A stretch of DNA of 64,000 bases from Bacteroidota bacterium (lineage in GTDB: Bacteria > Bacteroidota > Bacteroidia > Bacteroidales > Paludibacteraceae), in NCBI GenBank assembly GCA_023459355.1, contig JAEWUM010000029.1, positions 57,303 through 121,302 of the forward strand. The letters run 5' to 3'. The translations under genes and the position numbers were made by a program. Of this stretch, positions 42,674 through 52,015 are shown one piece after another (position 1 is the first letter of the stretch; each line of letters begins with the position of its first letter). The notes under the pieces were generated by a model. It had not been told where the DNA came from and made no database searches. It saw nothing but the letters and a program-made list of their open reading frames with translations.

Positions 42674-45600
42674 CTACTTTTTCCATACTCTATGTACCGT
42701 GCTCTTACCATTCCTGTCAGCGAACCTTATAAAATAGACTCCACGCTCTAAATCGCTAATATTTATTCTGCCGTTTGACACCTGCATAGTTTTCATCCGC
42801 TTACCCTCGATATTATAAATGGTAATAGAAGAGTTTTCATTCAAACCACTCACGAATATAAAATCGGAGGCTGGATTCGGATATATTTCAACTTTACAAT
42901 CCCCGACAGCTTTTGTATCGGTTACAAAATACTCAACAATCTGCCCAAAGTCCTGCCAACCCGGAGCTGCTTCATACAGCACTTTTGTCCCAACAGGCAC
43001 ATATAATATACAGTTTTCAACATCATCCGGTCGGAATGTAGCATTTGTTCCGGTAGTGATTGACAGTGGGGTGCTCCAGGTCACTTTTACCGAGCTTAAA
43101 GAAGTACATACCGAGAAAGCATTGTCAGTTATGAAATTAACTGAGGCAGGAATGTCTATTGTGGTCAATGCCCTACAACCAGCAAACGCGTTGTGGTCAA
43201 TGCTTTTCAATGATGACGGAAACGCTATTGCCGAAATATTTTCACATTGATAAAATGCATGGTAACCGATTGACTCTATCGAAGACCCCATGTCTACAGT
43301 CATCAGGTTGGTGCAATACGAAAATGCAGCAGGTTCAATGGTTACTAAATTATCTGGTAGTGTTAATTGCTCCAGCCTGCTACAGTTAGAAAATGCATGT
43401 GAATAAATTTTCTCTAATGAAACTGGCATGTTCACTGACCTCAGATTTACACAATTTCGAAAAGCTTCGAAATGAATTTCCTTTACCTTTGGCGGGAATG
43501 TAATGTTTCTCAATTCTGTACAGTTGGTAAAAACCTGCAACGCAAGCGATTCTAAGGAATCAGGCAGATGTATCGAGGTGAGATTGGTACACCCGTTAAA
43601 AGCTAAATTGCCGATTGAAGTAATCGAATCAGGTAGTGTTATTGTTATAAGACCTGTACAGCTTTTAAATGTGCCCGGTTCAATCTTTTTTATCAACGTT
43701 GGAAGTGTGACATCATTCAATGCCGTACAATATTCGAAAACAGAATATCCAATATAGTTAACAGAATCTCCGAATTGAATATCTGTTAATGAGCTACAAC
43801 CCGAAAAAGCTCCATCGCTGATTGTTTTTACTGATTGAGGCAACACAATGGACTTCAATGAATCACATTGACCAAACAAATAATTGGGAATAACAGTTAT
43901 CTGTTCAGATAAAACAACCGTGCTAAGCTTACTGCATTCAAAAAATGCATTTGGCTCAATTGTAGTAACGGAATTCGGGATGTCAATTGAAACTAATTCC
44001 CTACAATTATAAAAAGCACTATTCCCAATTTCTGTAACTGACGATGGAATTGAAACTGAGTTTAAATTTAAAGCTGATGCAAAAGTATTATTATCAATTC
44101 GTGTTACATCAAACGTGATTTCATTATGCGTTACCTGCGCAGGAATACTGATATTCCCCTGATAATCTACACCTCTGTGCCTGATGGTTTTTACGGTAGG
44201 CGTGTCATATCCGGTAATTTTATATCGAATGCCTGACGATATAAATATCGGCTCTGTCTCTCCTGTTTCAAACACACAAAACTCTTTCCAGAAATATGCG
44301 TTTGTGTATGGTGTTTTACTTCCAGCAGGGACTTCAAGTAAGCAGTCGGCCATGGTAATATTATAAAACACATACAAACCAATTGAAGCCGGTGTTGGAT
44401 TGAGGACTACAATCTTTTCCAGTTTACTACAACCATCAAAAACATAATTTTCATAAGATGTCACTGTTGCCGGAATAGTTACTTTTGTCAGTGCGTTATC
44501 AGTAAATGATTTTCCGGCGAGGGCTGTAACCGTGTAATTTTCTGCTCCTACCAATACCGTTTCAGGGATAGTTATCTCACCGGTATATGCCTGCAAACGA
44601 GGCATGAACTTTAATGTTTTTTGCTCATTACTTATAATCTTATATCGCAAACCTTCCTGTTCAAAAATTGGCGCCTGTTGACCAGACTCATACAAAGCAA
44701 AGGTCTTCCAATTCGAGGCAGCATTGTATACTGCAAACGAACCTTCCGGGACTTCAAGTAATACATTCGCGATATTCACCGCGTTAAAAACATCACTCCC
44801 AATACTTACAGGCGTAGTTTTGTTTACCACCAGTTTTTGTAAATTCACATTTCCACTGAATGCTTTCGAATTGATGGCTGTAACAGAGGATGAAATACTA
44901 ACAAACTTCAAATTCAGACAATTGCTAAAGGTTTCCTGATCAATAACAGAGATGCCCGATGGAATGTCAATAGTCTCCAGATTGACACTCCCGGAAAACG
45001 CAGCCTTGTCAATCGATGTTACAGTAGCCGGAATTACATAAATCCCGGTTCTTGCCAATGGATATTGCATCAGTCGGGTTTTGGTTTTATTAAACAAAAC
45101 ACCATCTTCGGAACAATAAGCAGTATTTGCAGCATCAACAAGTATTGAATTTAGCGACGTGCACCCATTAAAGCACTGCGCGTAGATATCTGTTGTTTTT
45201 GCCGGGATGTTCAATGTTTGAAGACTACTGCATCCTCCAAAAGAATTGGCACTGATGGTTGTTACATTAGCCGGTATTGTTATCTCTTGTAAACTTGTAC
45301 AGTACCGAAATACTTGCTGTCCGATCGAGGTTAAGGAAGACGGCAAACTGACCGACTCCAAACCCGAACATCTTATAAACAATCCGGAACTTAACGTTTT
45401 AATACCCGTTGGTATGGTCATGGTTATCAATGATGAACAACCACTAAAAACAGATGAACCCAAGGAAGTTACAGAACCTGGGAGTGTAATATTAACCAAA
45501 CTGGAGCAACCTTCAAACACATAATCTTTTACAGATGTAATGGTATTGGGTAGATTTACGGTAGTCAACGCGGCACAGCTCGTAAAAAGGTACGAATTTA

Positions 45601-46297
45601 ATATAGTCACTCCCGAGGGAATTGATATCGTTTGCAAAGAAGTACAAGATCTGAAAGCTCCGTTTAATATTGTTGTTACATTTGCGGGAATATTCAATGT
45701 AGTCAGACCCGAGCAACTCATAAAAGCGTAATCCTTTATTGATGTTACAGTCCCGGGGATATCTATGCTTGTAAGCCCGGTACAATCTTTAAACATGCTG
45801 CTTGTTATGGTGGTCAGGTTATCTGGCAATGTAACTTCAATCAGACCTGTACATCCCGAAAAAACAGAACTCCCGATTGTTGTCACCGAATTGGGGATCG
45901 AAATTGAGGTAAGTCCGGTACATTTACCTATGATTTCATTCCCGATTTTAGTTACAGATGATGGAATTTCAAAAGACTTGATATTCGGACAATTATAAAA
46001 TGCCGAAGATTCAATTTCCAGCAAAGTCGCCGGCAAAGTCACTGCGGTTAAATCCGTGCAGTTTTTAAATGCGTTAAGTGCAATTTTAGTAACCACATAA
46101 GTTACTGAACTATAAGTTACCATTTCAGGGATAACGATATTTCCCGAGTATATGGGTAGTTTAGCAATTACCTTTACTGTAGCAGGACTTGTCGTGATAA
46201 CTTCATAATTTAATCCGTCAACTTCAAATGTTGTGGCAGCATGACTTTTAACAATGATTGTAAGGAACAATACAGGGAGGAAAATAATTTTCTTCAT
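42674..46297 (-). CDS. BspA-like leucine-rich repeat surface protein, T9SS cargo
   Basis: A 1207-residue surface protein. The signal peptide (about 1-20, ending SHA) is followed by long runs of LRR_5 (BspA/TpLRR) repeats of about 23 residues of the type LTSISIPNSVTTIGSSVFSG. The protein has three modules, each opening with a short header: FEVDGLNYEV (about 24), FEQEGLRYKI (about 548) and FISSGIRYKI (about 680). The LRR block of the second is short. The C-terminus (about 1135-1207; VEIYPNPASDFIFVSG, GVYFIRFADRNGKS) is a T9SS type A sorting domain. BspA-like proteins bind host or partner proteins in other species; the ligand here is unknown. An operator-like dyad lies upstream, next to the response-regulator gene. 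Confidence 0.92.
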   Translation of the reverse strand: MKKIIFLPVLFLTIIVKSHAATTFEVDGLNYEVITTSPATVKVIAKLPIYSGNIVIPEMVTYSSVTYVVTKIALNAFKNCTDLTAVTLPATLLEIESSAFYNCPNIKSFEIPSSVTKIGNEIIGKCTGLTSISIPNSVTTIGSSVFSGCTGLIEVTLPDNLTTITSSMFKDCTGLTSIDIPGTVTSIKDYAFMSCSGLTTLNIPANVTTILNGAFRSCTSLQTISIPSGVTILNSYLFTSCAALTTVNLPNTITSVKDYVFEGCSSLVNITLPGSVTSLGSSVFSGCSSLITMTIPTGIKTLSSGLFIRCSGLESVSLPSSLTSIGQQVFRYCTSLQEITIPANVTTISANSFGGCSSLQTLNIPAKTTDIYAQCFNGCTSLNSILVDAANTAYCSEDGVLFNKTKTRLMQYPLARTGIYVIPATVTSIDKAAFSGSVNLETIDIPSGISVIDQETFSNCLNLKFVSISSSVTAINSKAFSGNVNLQKLVVNKTTPVSIGSDVFNAVNIANVLLEVPEGSFAVYNAASNWKTFALYESGQQAPIFEQEGLRYKIISNEQKTLKFMPRLQAYTGEITIPETVLVGAENYTVTALAGKSFTDNALTKVTIPATVTSYENYVFDGCSKLEKIVVLNPTPASIGLYVFYNITMADCLLEVPAGSKTPYTNAYFWKEFCVFETGETEPIFISSGIRYKITGYDTPTVKTIRHRGVDYQGNISIPAQVTHNEITFDVTRIDNNTFASALNLNSVSIPSSVTEIGNSAFYNCRELVSIDIPNSVTTIEPNAFFECSKLSTVVLSEQITVIPNYLFGQCDSLKSIVLPQSVKTISDGAFSGCSSLTDIQFGDSVNYIGYSVFEYCTALNDVTLPTLIKKIEPGTFKSCTGLITITLPDSITSIGNLAFNGCTNLTSIHLPDSLESLALQVFTNCTELRNITFPPKVKEIHFEAFRNCVNLRSVNMPVSLEKIYSHAFSNCSRLEQLTLPDNLVTIEPAAFSYCTNLMTVDMGSSIESIGYHAFYQCENISAIAFPSSLKSIDHNAFAGCRALTTIDIPASVNFITDNAFSVCTSLSSVKVTWSTPLSITTGTNATFRPDDVENCILYVPVGTKVLYEAAPGWQDFGQIVEYFVTDTKAVGDCKVEIYPNPASDFIFVSGLNENSSITIYNIEGKRMKTMQVSNGRINISDLERGVYFIRFADRNGKSTVHRVWKK

Positions 46298-46316
46298 AAT
46301 TCAGTTAAATTTTTCA

Positions 46317-46363
46317 CAAAAATAAGTTGGATTCATAGTATATTTATCCATATAAATATGGAT
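46317..46363 (-). promoter_or_regulatory. Promoter with upstream activator-type dyad
   Basis: TATTTTTG on the minus strand (46324-46317) is the -7 box. An 8-bp-arm dyad ATCCATAT-AA-ATATGGAT lies at 46346-46363, centred about 43 bp before the expected start, replacing a recognisable -33 element. This is the position of a class II activator site. The neighbouring gene encodes a LuxR-type response regulator. Confidence 0.55.
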
Positions 46364-46408
46364 TTTATTTGTTAAAAGAAAATGACTGAAGAAATAAAAA
46401 ACTGTGGA

Positions 46409-47053
46409 TTAACCGATGAGTTTATGCCTCATAGCATATTTCATCAAGCCAACAATCGACTTCGAAGATGTTTTCTCCATGATTCTGATTCTGTGACTAT
46501 CTACTGTTTGCTTGCTTATAAACAGTTTTTCGGCTATTTCCCTGCTCGTCATTTCTTGTAGTATTAGCCCCAGAATTTCTGTTTCACGCGTGGTTAGTTT
46601 GTTTTCTGAAACATCCTTACCTGTCTGATCTTGTGCATACAACAACTTAATTATATTGTATGTAAAATAACTCCCCTTTTCGATTACTGCCTCAATTGCT
46701 TTCAGGAGTTCATTTTTATTGCAATTTTTCAGCATATATCCATCTGCTTCACATTCAATTGCTTGTTTGACGAATAAAACATCGTCATGCATTGTAAGAA
46801 AAAGCACTTTAATATTGCAATAGCTCTCTTTTATTTTGTGACATAGCTCTATTCCATTGATACCTGACATGTTAATGTCGGTAATGACCAAATCAATTTC
46901 ATCATGTAAGGATTGAATTACCGACCAGGCTCCCTCCCCGTTGATTGCAGTCGCGACAACAGATATACAGGGATGTGGCGTTAAAACACTTATAATGCCA
47001 TCAATCACGATTTGATGATCATCTACAATCATCACATTGACTTTCTTTTCCAT
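46409..47053 (-). CDS. LuxR/NarL-family response regulator
   Basis: A DNA-binding response regulator. The 214 residues have a receiver domain (IVDDHQIVIDGI; phospho-acceptor D59 in VITDINMSG; Lys in YMLKNCNKNEL) and a LuxR-type HTH (LTTRETEILGLI, SREIAEKLFISKQTVDSHR, about 153-200). The start MEKKVNVMIV at 47053 leaves a 2-bp gap to the kinase stop; an in-frame ATG at 47062 would overlap it. The partner kinase lies directly upstream. Confidence 0.92.
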   Translation of the reverse strand: MEKKVNVMIVDDHQIVIDGIISVLTPHPCISVVATAINGEGAWSVIQSLHDEIDLVITDINMSGINGIELCHKIKESYCNIKVLFLTMHDDVLFVKQAIECEADGYMLKNCNKNELLKAIEAVIEKGSYFTYNIIKLLYAQDQTGKDVSENKLTTRETEILGLILQEMTSREIAEKLFISKQTVDSHRIRIMEKTSSKSIVGLMKYAMRHKLIG

Positions 47054-47055
47054 TC

Positions 47056-48936
47056 TCAGCAAGGGATTACAATGCTAAAACGAGTTCCTTGAAGGCTGTC
47101 CGACTGTAAATCAACCGTTCCGTTCATTTGACTCACCCTGTCAAAAATACTTCGTAAGCCTACACCACTTTTGCTGTCAAGATGATTTACATCAAATCCG
47201 ACTCCATTATCTGATATCTCCAGTTTCATCTGATCATCTTCACAAGCTATAAATATAGCTAAACAACTTGCTTTCGAATGTTTCAGGGCGTTATTCGTTA
47301 TTTCCTGAACAATGCGGTACAACATGAGATTCACATTCCTGTTTTCAGACTGATTGTTCTTCCGGCTACCTATCGTTAGATTTAATTGAATATCATCGCG
47401 AAGCATATTATGCTGTTCACAGAGATACTCAAGCGCCGGTATTATTCCTTTGTCGATATCTTTAGGATATAATTTACGGGATATGGTACGTACTTCCGTT
47501 GAAATATCTTTCAGCAAATCTGATATGGTTGAAAGTTTCTGATAATCCTGCGCTTCAACAAGTGAGATTGACATTTGGACAACTGCAAGCTTCTGATTAA
47601 CACTATCATGCAGGTCTCTGGCAATACGTGTACGTTCATTTTCTTCTGTTTCCATCAGCATGGATAATAATTTTCTTTCCTGCTCAACCAACATCAGCTT
47701 GTTATTCTTATCTCTGTATTGAATTATAAAGTATAGAACAACTACAATCAATAATGTGATCAGGATAGTCAGATATAGTGCTGCACGCTGTACCTTCAGT
47801 TGAAACTTCTGCTCTAAAATCTGTTGGTTCTTTTTTGCCGATTCGTATTCGATGTTTAAGGCTTCAATTGTCCGGTTAATTTCAATGTTATTGATTTTTT
47901 GATGGGCAATAAAAATTGAATCCTTGTACTGCGAAAGTAGTTTAAAATCACCTGCATGTTGTGCATTTTGAGCAAGTGCTTCAAAAACCAATACTTTCTT
48001 ATCTGCATTATTGCCTTTCGAAAATAAACCAAGCGCTTTGTTGTAATAATTGTCAGCCTCAATCTTATTCCCACTCTGATGATAAATGTCGGCAAGTAAA
48101 ACCATATTTACCCCCATATTCATTTCAAAACCTGCAATTGAATCTGCCTGATATGATTTTCTACAATAGTACAAAGCGCTATCAATCTGCCCCATTGCTA
48201 AAAAGCACATACTCATATTATTATAAAAGGAGCTGATTATATAACTATATGTACCATTTCCATACTGTGCAATAATATCCCTGTCAATCAGCAATGCACT
48301 ATCAAGCTTACCTTCACTTCCCGAGATGTTAGCTTTAAGATGCCACATACTCAACGCAACGGGGATGTTGGCCGAATCATTAATCACCTTGTCAATATAT
48401 TCTCTGGCTTTTAACTGATTACCCATATTGTAATATGCTTTGGCCATATTACCGTATACAGCATTCAGTTTACTACTGTTTTGCAACGAATCAAAAATAG
48501 CTTCCGAACGAACAAAATAGTAAAATGCAGAATCAAATACTCCGGTAAGCATGTGATTAACGCCGATTGACATGTAGTTGGAAGCGCGCAGACTATCTGC
48601 TTCCGGTAAATGAGCAATGAAGGTATTCGATTCGAAAAGATTTCTGGTTGATTGATCAAAATTACCGGTTCGATAATTTAACCTACTCTGAATAACCTTT
48701 TTCAGGTGTTCGAGTAATGCTGACGACTCACGATCGTTGATGGAATCTACCCGATTATAAAACACCATGAGCGAATCATATTCAGCATAATTATAATTCT
48801 GTAGCTCATTGTACAGGGAATTAAACGTTGCTGTTGACCCATCTTCATAATGGTTTTTACATCCTGTAAAGTATAACAGGAAAACAAATTGGATAAAAAG
48901 CGTAAAATACTTTTTCCCCCTCGTAATTTTATTCAT
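47056..48936 (-). CDS. TPR-containing sensor histidine kinase (HisKA_3)
   Basis: A membrane-bound kinase, partner of the next gene. The 626 residues start with a signal/lipobox-like segment (LLYFTGC, C26), then about 350 residues of TPR-type repeats (GVFDSAFYYFVRSE, GKLDSALLIDRD, GQIDSALYYCRKSY), a coiled coil, a transmembrane helix (about 386-406), the phospho-acceptor box IARDLHDSVNQK (H443) and a HATPase domain with NNALKHSKAS and ISDNGVGFDV. The extracytoplasmic TPRs are the likely sensor. It probably controls the large surface protein gene downstream of the regulator. Confidence 0.9.
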   Translation of the reverse strand: MNKITRGKKYFTLFIQFVFLLYFTGCKNHYEDGSTATFNSLYNELQNYNYAEYDSLMVFYNRVDSINDRESSALLEHLKKVIQSRLNYRTGNFDQSTRNLFESNTFIAHLPEADSLRASNYMSIGVNHMLTGVFDSAFYYFVRSEAIFDSLQNSSKLNAVYGNMAKAYYNMGNQLKAREYIDKVINDSANIPVALSMWHLKANISGSEGKLDSALLIDRDIIAQYGNGTYSYIISSFYNNMSMCFLAMGQIDSALYYCRKSYQADSIAGFEMNMGVNMVLLADIYHQSGNKIEADNYYNKALGLFSKGNNADKKVLVFEALAQNAQHAGDFKLLSQYKDSIFIAHQKINNIEINRTIEALNIEYESAKKNQQILEQKFQLKVQRAALYLTILITLLIVVVLYFIIQYRDKNNKLMLVEQERKLLSMLMETEENERTRIARDLHDSVNQKLAVVQMSISLVEAQDYQKLSTISDLLKDISTEVRTISRKLYPKDIDKGIIPALEYLCEQHNMLRDDIQLNLTIGSRKNNQSENRNVNLMLYRIVQEITNNALKHSKASCLAIFIACEDDQMKLEISDNGVGFDVNHLDSKSGVGLRSIFDRVSQMNGTVDLQSDSLQGTRFSIVIPC

Positions 48937-48998
48937 AACAAAAAAGGTTTAATGCGTCATCATAGCAAGATGATAACAATCGGCTCAAAAAAGCGGCC

Positions 48999-51878
48999 TC
49001 AAAACAACGTCATCTGCCCGGTAATCTCGTCAATAATTTTGCGGTTATCGGGTATTTCCTCTCCTACCGGTGGCAGGATATCCTGATCCGGGGAGCTTTC
49101 TGTTTTCTTTTTAGATTTTAATGGCTTTACTTTTTCCGTTACTTCTTCCGAATCCGTAGTTTCAACGGGTTCAGATTTAGGTTCAGAATCAGCTCCTCCA
49201 TTATTTCCGTTTTCATTTTCATCTCCGTTCTCGTCGCCTCCGGTCAGGTCTTCTTCTGTTTCTTCCTGGGCATTGGAGGTGTAATTCTCTACCGGTTCCT
49301 TGAAACGAAGCGGCTCTAATTCATTCACCGTTTCCACATTAAAGGTAGTGAGTCGTTTACCTTTGGCTTTGAAACTTTTCACCCCGATGAATTCATCGGC
49401 ATCCACGACTAAGGCTTCGCGGTATGCATCATTCCCTCCAAACACCACTTCAAATCTCGGGTAATCCTGATCGGAAAGTAAAATCAGCCTCGACTCCGGA
49501 TTCTCGCCCAGTATGTTTTGTGGTTTCTGTGTTGCTTCTAACTGGAAGCGTTTCAGGTAATAGTATTGCTGATCGGCATCGTACAACACCAGCGACCAGG
49601 TTTTGTCGGCGTGGAATTTCTCGATGACCAGGATATCCTTCTCATAATGGTTCGTAAGGTCGAAGTTCGACATGTAATACTCCCCTTTCGATGAGATAAT
49701 CAGAATTTGATCTTCGCTGTGGAACTCGCCGAGGTACTCGCCGCGCTTGTCGTAATTGAGGCGTAACACATCCCGGTCGAACCAAACCTCGCGTCCGCCT
49801 AAAGTGGATCCGCCTTTATGTTTCAACGCTATCTTGTAGATTTCGTTTTTGGTCAGGATATTTCCCTGCGACTGCCGTCCTTTGATCGCGATGTCGCTGA
49901 AGTCCTTTTCGAACACCAGCTTGGTGAGACGTGGCTTTGGTTTCAGCGTCACACGAATAACTTCCGCTTCAGCATTCGGATTCGAAGTAAAATACATGAT
50001 CTTCGACCCGGTCGTTCCTTGTGTCACATCGTATTCTTTGTCACGGGTAATGCCATTCACGGCAAAACGCTTGATGTAATACGGTCCGGCTTTGCCATGC
50101 TTATACACCACGTTGTACACGGTGCGACGGTCGTTCTTTCGGAACACATTCACGTACAGGATATTTTTCCCAACGAATAGTTTATCCGCCACTTTTACTA
50201 CCTTATATTTTCCATCTTTGAAGAAGATGATGACATCGTCCATGTCGGAGCAGTTGCAAATGAACTCGTCTTTTCTCAGCGAAGTACCAATGAAACCCTC
50301 TTCGTAGTTGACATACAGTTTTTCATTGGCTTCCACCACCTTGGTCGCCACGATGGTTTCGAAATTCCGTATCTCAGTTCTTCTCGGGTAATTTTTCCCG
50401 TATTTATTTTTCAGACTCTCGTACCAGAAAATCGTATAATCAACCAGATGATCTAGTTCATACTGAACCTCCTTGATTTTCTTCTGTAAATTGATGAGGA
50501 TTTCATCCGCCTTATCCGAATCGAATTTCGTGATACGCATCATCTTAATTTCCAACAACTTCAGGATATCCTCCCGAACCACTTCCCGGATAAAATCTTT
50601 CTTAAATGGCTCTAATCTTTTGTCAATATGTGCCACCACAGCATCCTGCGTCGTACTATCCTCAAATCCTTTATCCTTATAAATCCTGTTTTCAATGAAT
50701 ATCTTTTCAAGCGAAGTAAAGAACAATTGCTCTTCCAACTCTCCCTTTTGAATCCGGAGTTCCAGCTCCAGCAGATTCTTGGTGTGGTCGCAACTGATGC
50801 GCAACATGTCGCTCACCCGCAGGAAACGCGGCTTTTTATCATGAATCACACAACAGTTGGGCGAGATGCTGATTTCGCAATCGGTGAAAGCATACAGCGC
50901 ATCAATCGTTTTATCCGAAGAAGCTCCTGCCTGCAAATGTACCAGAATTTCGACGTTAGCGGAAGTATTATCATCTACCTTGCGGATTTTAATCTTTCCC
51001 TTTTCAGAAGCCTTGATAATGGATTCTATCAGTTTAGTCGTATTTGACCCATAAGGAATTTCCGTGATGGCCAGCGTTTTATTATCGATTTTACTGATTT
51101 TGGCGCGTATCTTTACCGCTCCTCCCCTTTCCCCATCATTATAACGGCTCACATCAATTGAACCTCCCGTCTGAAAATCAGGGAAAAGCATGAACTCTTC
51201 ACCTTTCAGGTGGGCAATACAGGCATCCAGCAATTCATTGAAGTTATGCGGAAGAATTTTGGAGTTCAGTCCGACCGCGATACCCTCCACTCCCTGTGCC
51301 AGCAACAAAGGAAATTTCACCGGCAGTGAAATCGGCTCTTTATTCCTGCCGTCGTACGACAGTTTCCATTCAGTAGTTTTAGGATTGAAAACAGTATCTA
51401 AGGCGAATTTCGACAAACGCGCCTCGATATAACGGGGAGCGGCAGCACCATCGCCGGTCAGTATATTTCCCCAGTTACCCTGGCAGTCTATAAGCAGATC
51501 TTTTTGTCCAAGTTGCACCAACGCATCACCGATTGAAGCATCGCCGTGCGGGTGAAACTGCATGGTGTGTCCCACGATATTGGCCACTTTATTGTAGCGA
51601 CCATCATCCAACCTTTTCATCGAATGAAGAATACGGCGCTGAACCGGTTTCAGTCCGTCGTAAATATCGGGCACCGCACGTTCCAGGATTACATAAGATG
51701 CGTAATCCAGAAACCAGTTCTGATACATACCCGACAGGTGGTATTTCGTTTGCTTATCAGCTATTTTCGGCACTTTATAATTAGAATGAACAGTTGCTGC
51801 ATCCTCTTCCGGATTCGCAACACCGTCATTAACCGTCTCCTGTTCCATTTCACCATCCAGTATTTCCTCTGTACTCAT
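48999..51878 (-). CDS. parC: DNA topoisomerase IV subunit A
   Basis: Type IIA topoisomerase subunit that breaks and rejoins DNA. The 959-residue form starts MSTEEILDGEM. The catalytic Tyr is at about 150 in AAAPRYIEARL. The breakage-reunion core spans about 40-490 (DGLKPVQRRIL, FHPHGDASIGD), followed by a six-bladed C-terminal DNA-wrapping region. The tail is long and low-complexity (Glu/Asp/Gly then Lys). A GTG at 51932 upstream in frame is less likely as start. The B subunit is not in this window. Naming as ParC rather than GyrA rests on overall similarity to the Bacteroidota form. Confidence 0.88.
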   Translation of the reverse strand: MSTEEILDGEMEQETVNDGVANPEEDAATVHSNYKVPKIADKQTKYHLSGMYQNWFLDYASYVILERAVPDIYDGLKPVQRRILHSMKRLDDGRYNKVANIVGHTMQFHPHGDASIGDALVQLGQKDLLIDCQGNWGNILTGDGAAAPRYIEARLSKFALDTVFNPKTTEWKLSYDGRNKEPISLPVKFPLLLAQGVEGIAVGLNSKILPHNFNELLDACIAHLKGEEFMLFPDFQTGGSIDVSRYNDGERGGAVKIRAKISKIDNKTLAITEIPYGSNTTKLIESIIKASEKGKIKIRKVDDNTSANVEILVHLQAGASSDKTIDALYAFTDCEISISPNCCVIHDKKPRFLRVSDMLRISCDHTKNLLELELRIQKGELEEQLFFTSLEKIFIENRIYKDKGFEDSTTQDAVVAHIDKRLEPFKKDFIREVVREDILKLLEIKMMRITKFDSDKADEILINLQKKIKEVQYELDHLVDYTIFWYESLKNKYGKNYPRRTEIRNFETIVATKVVEANEKLYVNYEEGFIGTSLRKDEFICNCSDMDDVIIFFKDGKYKVVKVADKLFVGKNILYVNVFRKNDRRTVYNVVYKHGKAGPYYIKRFAVNGITRDKEYDVTQGTTGSKIMYFTSNPNAEAEVIRVTLKPKPRLTKLVFEKDFSDIAIKGRQSQGNILTKNEIYKIALKHKGGSTLGGREVWFDRDVLRLNYDKRGEYLGEFHSEDQILIISSKGEYYMSNFDLTNHYEKDILVIEKFHADKTWSLVLYDADQQYYYLKRFQLEATQKPQNILGENPESRLILLSDQDYPRFEVVFGGNDAYREALVVDADEFIGVKSFKAKGKRLTTFNVETVNELEPLRFKEPVENYTSNAQEETEEDLTGGDENGDENENGNNGGADSEPKSEPVETTDSEEVTEKVKPLKSKKKTESSPDQDILPPVGEEIPDNRKIIDEITGQMTLF

Positions 51879-51951
51879 AGAAAATATATTGTTATAGAGC
51901 CTTTTATTTTGATTATCTTCGTGTGAACCCACAAAAATACAAAAAAATCAG

Positions 51952-51959
51952 TAACTTTG
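51952..51959 (+). promoter_or_regulatory. -7 box for glyS
   Basis: TAACTTTG, 56 bp before the glyS start, matches TAnnTTTG. Confidence 0.45.
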
Positions 51960-52015
51960 CATGCCTTTTTTAATTTTAAAATTGCACATTGTAAATAGTA
52001 AATTGTAAATATAGT

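Noticed and set aside
42819..46000. Many long reading frames on the plus strand
   Set aside because: They mirror the repeated codons of the leucine-rich repeat gene on the other strand and show no family features.
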